A stretch of DNA of 64,000 nt, taken from Metellina segmentata (Eukaryota > Arthropoda > Arachnida > Araneae > Tetragnathidae). A program made the position numbers and the translations under genes. The stretch covers positions 82,749,627 through 82,813,626 of the forward strand of contig OX375878.1 in the NCBI GenBank assembly GCA_947359465.1, given 5' to 3'. The notes below the pieces were generated by a model. It did not search any database. It was not told the origin of the DNA and saw only the letters and a program-made list of their open reading frames with translations. Of the stretch, positions 54,906 to 64,000 are shown piece after piece (the first letter of the stretch is position 1; each line of letters opens with the position of its first letter).

Positions 54906-56190
54906 AAATTTTTTGTTTGGATTTTATGGCGTAAGGTCCAACTACGGACAAACTGTGCCAAACTCAAGACTGAATACGATCCAGTAAAAATAGATTGAAA
55001 CACTAAACATAAAACCTCCCTTCAATAAACGAACAAGTAAACAATATTTGAAAATTTGTTGATGACCATGTTTATTTGAAGATGAAGGCATACTTTATTT
55101 ACGTTTCGTCCGCTCTTATTTTTCTTACTACGTGCATATGCACGCCGAGATTATCATTCGGGTACGAACCTGGGTGAGGCATGAAATCGTGCACGTACGC
55201 AAAACAAAATCTGCTTGCCTTTTGGAACGTTATTTTAGTAAAATTAATCAACTGTTCAAAATGTGAATGGAGCAAGTATAGGCTCTACTTCCTCAGAACG
55301 GAATGAAACATTCAGCGTAAAATGCAAATTTAGTTTATGAACACAGTTCTACTACCCGACCGTAATAAGTTCGAATGGCTGCCATGCTTGAGTAACGTGG
55401 GAACACGGAGTGCGTTCCATGGGACACACCCATGGAGGTAGGAAAGATGGAAGCTCCAGTGGTGGTTAGGAGCCATCTGCTATCCCCCCCCCCTCTACAC
55501 CTCCAGAGAAAACAGCCGTCTGGTCTCTTCATCCCCATCTAAGACTGTTCATCATTCATTGGGACACACCCAGAACGGCGACTAATACTTAGGACAGTTA
55601 AGTACTTCTTAATGGCCCCCAACGCTCCCCCTGCCTAGGGGTAGAAACGACTGGCTTCTGGAGTTACTCCTGTTTTCAGAAGCCCCACATATTCCTGGAA
55701 GGATATGTATTTGCCGGGTAACTGGTAACCGGTGAAAACGTTATCAACGACATTCAATCAAGGACATTACTGGTATTCGCGTTATGAGATACAAATCAAT
55801 TTTTGTAATCATAGCATGACTGTAGGATTAGCGTACTTGAAAGATTGAGGTTGGATTTAGATGTCAAGTGATACTAGAAGTCCAAAGACATTGGCCCCGA
55901 AAAAGATGATAGTGATGTGAAAATCCCTACCTTATTTGTTTTTAAAAAGAAGGATTTAAATATGTCACGCCTGCGTTCAAAAGTAAAGAGCGTGGCTGTA
56001 TCTTAGAAATAATTCTGATTACATAATTTAGCCTAAAAGTACTATTGCAATGGGTTTTGCTTGTGCATTGAATCATACTATAATAAAGAACCTGACACAT
56101 AGAAATAATCGAAAAGGTGTTATTTACTTAAATTAATGTTGCTAAAATCGTGGATTAATTTATAAGACATCAAATTCTTTGAGGTAAGTA
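54906..56190. other. Spacer with a GC-rich block
   Basis: Residues 55320-55740 are GC-rich and include CCATGGGACACACCCATGG, a 7-bp-arm palindrome, with GGGACACACCCA again near 55560. It may be part of an unknown repeat. No gene is seen. Confidence 0.4.
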
Positions 56191-56468
56191 GTTAATTAAC
56201 GTCGCACCGAAGAAACAACGCGCTACTGGGGACGACTCTGGATCAATCCCCAGAGCAAAGATCCAAAGACGACATTATGTAATTTTGAACCACGAGGTGA
56301 AAATATGATCTGGCACCCAACTCATCAAAATATCACACCACGCCAACGTGAGGACATTTGAGGCCACAACAGATTTAACGTGCAGCATCCCTGTGTACAC
56401 GGCGGTCTTTGGTTTGGCCTAGTTTCGAACTCGCAACAATCCGTTGTTCTTTCAAATGGACTACCGCG
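56191..56468 (-). mobile_element. tRNA-derived SINE, near full length
   Basis: On the minus strand the body (CACGTTAAATCTGTTGTGGC, TCCTCACGTTGGCGTGG) and the tail to GACGTTAATTAAC are clear. The head has GCGAGTTCGAAACTAGGC, a damaged B box. Confidence 0.78.
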
Positions 56469-56560
56469 TAATTGAATTGTTTGAGATAGCACATTTTACT
56501 TGTATCAATTCAGTCTAACCTTATCTGAGACTGGTAGCAGCCTACATTTTCCCTATATTC

Positions 56561-56610
56561 AAATCTCAGTGATGTACTGGCACATCGGTGCCAGTACATC
56601 ACTGAGATTT
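56561..56610. repeat. Perfect 23-bp inverted repeat with 4-bp loop
   Basis: Arms 56561-56583 and 56588-56610 are exact reverse complements around the loop ATCG (arm begins AAATCTCAGTGATGTACTGG). A partial copy lies at 56684-56710, with the loop in the opposite orientation. Confidence 0.95.
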
Positions 56611-56649
56611 GACAAGATCGGACTTCACGAGAACCAGTTATATTTTAAA

Positions 56650-57745
56650 CTAGCCACCGCGTGGCCAGCACGGCGTTGCCCGTGGCACCGATGTGCCAGT
56701 ACATCACTGAGATTTGACAAGATCGGACTTCACCAGAACCAATTATATTTTAAACTAGCCACGGCGTTGCCCGTGACAGTTATTTTCGTGGGGTCAGGTG
56801 TGACCACTGCTCGCTAACGCCCGCCAACCACGGTGATTGCAACGCATTCCAATTTGGTTTGCTTAGCAAACCAACAAAACCACAAGCAACGACGTGATAC
56901 CAAAATTAGTTAAAAAATATTTTAGATTAAAATTTAAAAATCAGTCTGGACATATTAAATCTTACTGACACTGAAAACGTTAAAAAAATAAAACAATAAT
57001 TTTAAGAATGAGTTCCGCATATTTTAAATACGTTGAAATTTTTACTCTATCTTTATCTATCGCGGAGACAGAAACCTCAAATAGTCTTTGCTCGTGACAA
57101 AGTTGAAATTGTTAGCTAGAAAGTCATACTAATCAACAACGTAAATCAAAACACGCTAGTATCGGAAAACTTGGCATGGTTTCCAAGGCTTTAGGCCACG
57201 TTTATATGAGGCGTTTCAACGCGCGTATGGGGAAGCTAGCGAGGTCTCGCCCATTAAAATAAGTTTATTCCTCTTTTTCAAGTATCTACCTTTGCGACCT
57301 TGAAGAGCGGGGGACCCTTATAGCATCGCCAAACGCGCCTCATGTGAACGGGGCCTTAGGACAAAAAACGCTTGTGACGTCAGCGGTCGAAAATCGCAAA
57401 ATCTGCTTGCTTCTTTTTTCGAGGTACAGGCGATGTCACATTCCGGAATAAAGAACAAATGGTGAAAAAACTAATAAATTAATTTTAAAGTGTTCTCGAT
57501 TAAAAAAATTCTAGATTTAAAATGTTCTCGATTAAAAAAATTCTAGATTTAAAATGTTCTCGATTAAAAAAAATTCTAGATTTAAAATGTTCTAGATTAT
57601 TTTAAAATTTGGGCTGGACATAAAAATCGCAAAAGATTGGTACCTGTGTGCCAAATTTCATTATTGTAAGTGCCATAGATTGGTCAGGACACTGCATACC
57701 ATACACAAAGACACAGAAAAACACTTCCTTTTATAATAGTAGAGA
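56650..57745 (-). mobile_element. Helitron with doubled 3' end
   Basis: The 5' terminus TCTCTACTATTATAAAAGG is at 57745. There are two CTAG termini, 105 bases apart. The outer one (56650) has the complete hairpin. The inner one (56755) lacks 13 bases (CGCGTGGCCAGCA) that form the hairpin. Between them lies a copy of the outer flank. Near 57490-57600 a 32-33-bp unit (TTCTAGATTTAAAATGTTCT plus CGATTAAAAAAA) is repeated three times. Confidence 0.8.
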
Positions 57746-58036
57746 CTAGAGCAGAATTACCAGTTGTTTTGGGGGTTAAATTGGTTTACTATAATCTCTG
57801 TTTTCGATAATAAATTCCAATTCCTATTGATCACATGTAACTACCACACTCTAATAATATACACAGATTCACAAATCGCACCCCGGCAAGAAAAGTGATA
57901 AAAATAATAATAATAAATTATGTTATGTCATTGAAAAATATGTATGAGGTGCCCCATCGAGTTATATTACTATTCTATAGAATATAATAGAAGTTACCAC
58001 AATAAATACTTACCTAAAATTCAAAAGAAGCTTATA

Positions 58037-61000
58037 GGTCATTCCATATGGGGACACCTAAAGGGTGTTGCACCATAGTCATGGATTTTTTTAAAATTTT
58101 TACCATAGATAGACATTAGTAAAACCCTTAGATCTAAATTTTTTTTTTTTTAATTTTGGCCAATATTAGCCGAGATACAAAAATTTAAAAATTGGTCAAT
58201 TTTACAAAATGGCGGCCATCTTGGATTTGCCACACTGTCTATACAGGGCCCTAACTATAGAACTAATTGTTCAAATTTAGTTATTTTGGTACCAAATGGA
58301 AGCCATTTAGTTCAGGATTGTACATAACATACAAAACCAGTGGTAATTTTACATTTTAGTGGAGTTTTTTATTTGTAAAGTGAAACATTCACTTTTAAAA
58401 ACAGTCGACTTTAAAGGGCTATAAAAAAAATGAACCCTCTTATTTTTCTCTTAAACTTTGTAGAAGTATTAACTAACATATGTACTTTAATCTGAGAAAA
58501 ATTCAGAGCGTGCAACACATTTTTCATTTTTTAATAAAAGCTATTCTAATGACAGTGGATTTCGAAAGGTGGTCATCTTACAGTGCAAAAATGACCATAA
58601 CTTAAATAATAATGGTTAAATTTGAATTTTTATAATGTACTAATTCAAAGCAAGCTTGTATTATTTCATGTTTATATATCAATACGCATAGCAAACGAAA
58701 CGTTCAAACACAAATTGTAAAATTAAATTCTAAAACATTTGAAATAAAAAAGATGAATAAATGTTTTTTGCTAAAATATATTATATTTAATTGAGAATTA
58801 AATTATCGTTTGATAAAATATATTTCAAATAATTTTTACTCTTTTAAATACTAAATATTGTTTGCTTAACTATGTAGAAGGTATTTAGGTCATCAAAGAG
58901 TTGCAAAGTTCTTTTTGAGTATTTTTGAGTTCCATGTTGGAGATGGAATGTTTTGTTTGCAATTAACTCAAAGTATCATTGTGTACTGAGTTTATTTCTA
59001 TCTTTAAATTGTCTCCTCATGATTCAGAAGTATGAAAAAGGAGAATTTATCACCTAATTCCAATGAAGAGATCTATGAAAGCAGAAGTATCTGCAGGTTT
59101 CACAAGGATAAATTTTTAAAGTGGTACAACTGAAACAGAAAACATGTGACCCATTTAACCAACATACAAACATTCAAGTTCAAAATGTCAGAAAATAATT
59201 TCCCTGGATTTATCTTTGGCAAATCCTGAAATACTTATTTCTGGAAAAAAGTTGTACAAAATTGTGTTTCTTCGGCGGCTTTATCAGATACTGATGCAGT
59301 GATTATGAAACCTGACATGGATACTGATTATAGGGATTCTACAGTAGTGATAGTAGAACTGAACAAATGTGTGAAAAATGTTTCTAAATTTTGCTCACTA
59401 CGGCCAAGAGAATGTGACTGTTGGAAGTAAAGGTATTTATTCAATGTGTGTTTGTATATATCATCAAAATGTTAAACTCACGCTTCATGCTATTCATGTA
59501 AATGACTGTACCATTATTAAAAAAACTAGTTTGTAGCATTGATTCAGAAACATGCATGGTGCACAGGTGTGATTAGTGTCCATCTCCAGAAATACTTAAA
59601 GAATTTTAATGCAAAATGACAAATTAGAAATATGAAGTCAAATTACTTATGAACAATGGGCAGACTGATGGGGCAGAATTCAAACCATTAATTACATGGA
59701 AACTAGAATTGGAGAAAAACATCAAATAGCACCAGACCAACCTTCCAAAATGAACAATATGTTGCATGTGTGTATGGAATGGTGTATTGTTGCATGTGCG
59801 TATAATTGGTGGATTGGAAAGATTTTGAAATGCTGTGAGGAATATAATGATTACAAAATTATGTTCATGCATCTAGTGCATCCTATACATGGCTAGAGCC
59901 TTTAGATACATGTTGAATTGCTTATGAACACATAATAAAAGTTACACCTTATCCCGCAACTATAACAGATACAACATACCACATTGTTCCTGATGAAAAT
60001 GAATTGAACTATCGTTCCAAAACTACAACTTGAATTATGAAGGACTTATGCTTTTTACTTTGTGTTAATGTGGAGACTATTTTTATTTATGCTCAATATT
60101 TATCTTTAAAAACTTGTTTTTAAAAAAAAATTCAGTGCTCAGAAATATTAGCGTTATTTTGTCAATTTCAAGAACACGATTAGATTTACTACAATGATAT
60201 TCTTTATATTGGACCAGCTTAAAATATTTAAGTATGTCAACTGTGATAAATTTTGTTTTTTATTGAGCCTATATCAATCCGTATCTTATGAGTGTTTGTG
60301 TTGTACAAGACGAGAAACTATTAAGTAAAAGAATTTCACTGGTTATTTTGAAACAATGTATCCTAAGCATAAATGCAATTTTTTGCAAAAATACTGGAAT
60401 TAAATATTGTAAAATGCATAACATTTTGAAAAATATTTTTTTTAAATTTAAATAAATAAAAACATTTTTCTACGGTGCTTTTTAAAAATACTTTTTGAAT
60501 AAAAGCCATGCTATAAAACAAATTTAAAATAATTTGATGCTGTATTGATAGATAAACATGAAATAATACAGGCTTGCTTTGAATTAGTACATCATAAAAA
60601 TTCAAATTTAACCATTGTAATTTAAGTTATGGTCATTTTTGCACTGTAAGATGACCACCTTTTGAAATCCATGCTGTCATTAGAATAGCTTTTATTAAAA
60701 AATGAAAAATGTGTTGCAAGCTCTGAATTTTTCTCAGATTAAAGTACATATGTTACTTAATACTTCTACAAAGTTTAAGAGAAAAATAAGAGGGTTCATT
60801 TTTTTTATAGCCCTTTAAAGTCGACTGTTTTTAAAAGTGAATGTTTCACTTTACAAGTAAAAAACTCCACTAAAATGTAAAATTACCACTGGTTTTGTAT
60901 GTTATGTACAATCCTGAACTAAATGGCTTCCATTTGGTACCAAAATAACTAAATTTGAACAATTAGTTCTATAGTTAGGGCCCTGTATAGACAGTGTGGC

Positions 61001-61199
61001 AAATCCAAGATGGCCGCCATTTTGTAAAATTGACCAATTTTTAAATTTTTGTATCTCGGCTGATATTGGCCAAAATTTAAAAAAAATTTAGATCAAAGGG
61101 TTTTACTACCATGTCTATCTGTGGTAAAAATTTTAAAAAAATCCATGACTATGGTGCTACAACTTTTTCTCAAAATGGGTGTTTTCACATGGAATGACT
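58037..61199. mobile_element. 3.16-kb DNA transposon with about 800-bp TIRs
   Basis: Both ends read (G/A)GTCATTCCAT going inward. The arms run from 58037 to about 58840 and from about 60390 to 61199, and include an identical GATGGCCGCCATTTTGTAAA block. The target duplication is CTTATA (58031-58036 and 61200-61205). The MITE at 12863 has a single TATAAG at the matching place (12954-12959), which proves the boundaries. The centre holds remnants of a transposon protein. The superfamily is unclear; 6-bp duplications occur in few groups (IS3EU-like among them, from memory). Confidence 0.88.
59100..60030 (+). pseudogene. Transposon protein remnants inside the long-TIR element
   Basis: Broken pieces can be read in shifting frames: CDPFNQH near 59150, ISLDL-like and NPEILISGKKLY near 59225-59260, SDTDAVIMKPDMDTDYRDST near 59290, and WWIGKILKC with YKIMFMH near 59805-59870. 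From memory, a CDPF motif, a SGKKLC motif and a late WWIGxV...VxFMHPHGP motif occur together in uncharacterised transposon proteins of animals. Most of the middle is deleted. Confidence 0.55.
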
Positions 61200-61478
61200 C
61201 TTATACTATTTCAATATGTTTTATAGTATCCTTTAAGTTGATGTTTATCGAAATTCTGCAATTTTTGTGTGTGAGATGTGTCACTTTTCTTTCCGGGATG
61301 CGATATGTAAATTAAAATCGAATTTAACACTTTGCAGTTTTGTGGAATTTGAATTTTTATTTTGAAATAAAAGTCTTTAGGGAGTGTGCAATGCCAGAAT
61401 GCATAGCGTAATTGAGAGTATGCAGATACGTAAATGCCTTGTATGTCATTTAAAAACAAGAGCGTTTCAAAAAATTAT

Positions 61479-61512
61479 CTGTTGTATTGCTCCAGTGTGA
61501 CGTTAATTAAGA
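61479..61512 (+). mobile_element. SINE tail fragment
   Basis: CTGTTGTATTGCTCCAGTGT and GACGTTAATTAAG match the last 35 bases of the SINE. Confidence 0.6.
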
Positions 61513-61639
61513 ATATCTACTAAATACGAAAATTCTCAAACAACGATTTAAAATTTATTAGAGACAAATTAAACATTTACTTTCCTTGATAACAAATATT
61601 CAGAGAATACATCAAATGGAAAATGCAGATGTACATTCT

Positions 61640-61908
61640 ATACGAAAAAATAGAAAAGGAGATAAAAAGAACCGCAAAATCAAACGGAAACTGAAAAACT
61701 AAATTTTAAATCTGTCATCTCTTTATGCTGTTGCCATTCTAAGGAAAACAATAATTAAATTAAATTACAATAAATTCATTTTAAAATGTACTCAAAAATT
61801 GCAAAAAATTCGGACTACCTGTGTGCCAAATCTCATTACTATAAGTGCCATAGATTCGTCAGGACACAGCGTACAATAGGACAAACATTTCCTTTAAAAA
61901 AGTAGAGA
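61640..61908 (-). mobile_element. Helitron 5' fragment
   Basis: The 5' terminus TCTCTACTTTTTTAAAGG is at 61908 with A before it. The shared blocks ACTTATAGTAATGAGATTTG and TTCCTTAGAATGGCAACAGC follow. The 3' part is missing. Confidence 0.75.
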
Positions 61909-64000
61909 TAGGCTGCTCTGAGATCAAAAATACTCCTGGTAAAACCAATTCCCAAATAAAATTCGAGCACTGCCTCACGAACGATGCACAACTGCTATGA
62001 AATATTTCCATGGAGTATAATGAGGGCGGGGGGAATTGCAATAAATACAAATCGGCGTTTCCCAAATCTAGGATGGAATTATGGGAGTAATGGAACTATG
62101 GGGGTAAAAAATGAAGAGTCTGCTTTGCTGCGTGCAAGTCAAATGAATCGCTCTATTGGTTTCCCTCTACCAATATAAATTAATTTAACATTTATTCTAT
62201 AAAATAATACCCTTGATTCATCGATATTTCTGGCAAAAACCATAAATGGAACCACTGGCATTGCCATAAGGGCTGGAGGGGTTAGGTTTATAAAATATTT
62301 CTATACAAATTTAATTTTTAACTTTGTTATACTCTGAAATTCAATTATGACAGCATTACTAATGGGTTTTGAAACATTAGTAAAAAATTATTTTCGTCTT
62401 TTTAGGCACTCTTTTCTAACACATACAATTCTTGTTTTCTGAAAATAGAATAAAGGATTTTAAAATTCTACAATGACCATGCTTTGTGATTTTTCGATGC
62501 ATTAGCACGAACATTTTTTCATGCCCAAATAACCAATCATTTAGTTCAAAATTCAAAACTGATGTCAGCGGTTCCTAAACTAGTGAGACTTGCTGCACAA
62601 CCCGAATAAAAATGTTTGCCATCAAAACTATAAACATTTAATAAAATCATTTACATTTTACACACAAGTCTTTGGATCCTATTTGAATGCATTTGTATAT
62701 TCAAAGAAATGTGTACAATACCTGTGCACAGTGCAGTGTGACAAAATGTAATGAAAAATTAAAATTATTTATGAGTCAGTTAGCTATTGACCACACAGAG
62801 TGTTTCAATAAATGTAGATTGTTGTTGATCACTAAGCACATTTTTTTAAAACCTCTTCCTACACAAAGGAAGAAATGTAAGGTTTCTTTTTCTTTTACTT
62901 CTTGCCATAAAATTTTGTTTTTAAATCCGTTAAAATTTCGGCAAGTTTATCTTTCAGGCTATAACAAACGTTTTTATGCCATTTTATAGAGTGAAAAACA
63001 AATTATTTTCTACACTTGCTTCACGGAGGCTGTGATAACTTTTGAAAAACACTGTTCAAATTAATTTAAGAACAAGCACCAACAGAAATTTCTTTTTTCT
63101 TTTACAAGCAAATGAATTGTTCTCAATGATGTAAAAACAAATAAAAATTTTTAAAACTTCTCTACGGAGTCCGAGAGCCTTTGAAAAACATCGTTCCAAA
63201 CAAAAATTTTCAAAGTAACCAGCACAGCAAACGATTTTTGAATACGTAAGATATTCGCCATTTTGCGGGAACTCTGAACTCCGAACGAGATACACATCCA
63301 CTCAATAAAAATAATATCCTTGATTAATTCTGCCCAAACCTCACCTTATCAGAACTTCTCTCATCGAAGATATCATTCGAGCCCCACCCAAACATAAACA
63401 CTAATTACGAATGCCAAACGGAAACAAAAACGGGTGTGTATGTTTGCCGACATGAAATAAGACCCGAGTTAAGAAAACAACCCAGAATTCTTTATTCCTC
63501 AAAAATCCCATCCAAGCCTATTCTTGTTCATTCATCGTCTTGGGCACGTCTTCACCTCTGACGACGATGCTCTCCGGTTAAGCCCTGGCCTCCAATAGAG
63601 GAGGGGAAGGGAGCCGTGAAGTGGGGCAACAGCTGCCTTCAGCAAACCCAGTGTCATCTCTGCTGCAACATAGGGAGTTGTCCCCGTCGTCGTTAGGACG
63701 ACTGTGTTTGGAATTTTGGGTGTGTCTTAGCATCTGCCCTATGCAAAGGTTTTTCAGCACGGTGAAAAAAAGCACAGGAAAAAGGAAAATTTCTCATGAT
63801 AGGCCAAGAGGTGGCTCTCAAAGGTTTGAAAACGATACTCAGTAAGAATGGCGTTTGGAAAACTTTCTCGATTCAAATTTACTGAACTGTTGCTAAGAAG
63901 AGAGTTCTTACTGCTTTAGTGTTGTATGCTAATTCATTTTGCGTGAAAAATATAAAAAAGAATAAAATTTCGTTTATTTTCTAATCGCAATTAAAACAAG
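61909..64000. other. Spacer to the window end
   Basis: AT-rich to about 63300, then a more GC-rich block (63530-63760) with overlapping frames of 65-74 codons and no known motif. No transposon ends are recognised. Confidence 0.45.

Larger units (their letters stand above)
57877..61302. mobile_element. Second MITE copy, split by a transposon
   Basis: Left part 57877-58036 and right part 61200-61302 align with the uninterrupted MITE at 12863-13110, in inverted orientation. The ends are CGCACCCCGGCAAGAAAAGT and, inward from the right, CGCATCCCGGAAAGAAAAGT. Flanks AAAT and ATAT are only a partial target match. Confidence 0.8.

Noticed and set aside
62687..62989. 100-codon plus-strand frame
   Set aside because: Low-complexity, no motif, no splice structure and AT-rich codon use like the surrounding non-coding DNA.

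Overview
The window looks like arthropod nuclear DNA: AT-rich, mostly non-coding, with genes split by GT-AG introns and old transposons in every gap. The retromer subunit VPS29 reads closest to arthropod versions. The transposon set (a tRNA-derived SINE, Helitrons, Tc1-like elements, long-TIR elements) would suit a chelicerate such as a spider, but that is memory-based inference. I see no rRNA, CRISPR, intact tRNA gene or viral gene.

Two protein-coding genes can be reconstructed, both on the minus strand. VPS29 (1561-9102) has four coding exons that join in frame to exactly 182 codons plus stop, the usual family length. The first exon contributes only the ATG. The second gene (18959-24374, with 5' exons further up) encodes a Krueppel-like factor of the CtBP-binding KLF3/8/12 group, with a PVDLT motif and three C-terminal C2H2 fingers. 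Five coding exons are secure. The start lies far upstream: either a GC-rich first exon at 52804-52871 or an ATG exon at 40025-40052. Its 3' side (13111-18958) is the longest stretch free of recognisable transposons and is probably a long 3' UTR.

Region by region: 1-586 holds the end of a Tc1-like element. 587-9102 is VPS29; intron 3 carries a Helitron end, a 1.5-kb transposon with about 450-bp inverted arms and an 8-bp target duplication, and a 29-bp minisatellite. 9233-11145 is a cluster of SINE pieces. 11905-13110 holds a folded pair of Helitron halves and a 248-bp MITE. 13111-24374 is the KLF gene, with a complete Helitron and one of two inverted pogo-like copies in its introns. 24375-52803 is its probable long first intron or upstream region, with Helitrons, SINEs, microsatellites and a fresh 271-bp tandem duplication. 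53000-64000 is nested repeats: a Tc1 inside a SINE, a Helitron with a doubled 3' end beside a 46-bp-stem palindrome, and a 3.16-kb long-TIR transposon inside a second copy of the MITE, whose uninterrupted copy lies at 12863-13110 and serves as the empty site.

I found no convincing new multi-gene system. The best leads are the nested transposon with its in-window empty site, the inverted repeats bracketing three KLF exons, a second CtBP-like motif in the KLF, the choice of KLF first exon, and the Helitron family that spreads CRE-like sites and short palindromes.
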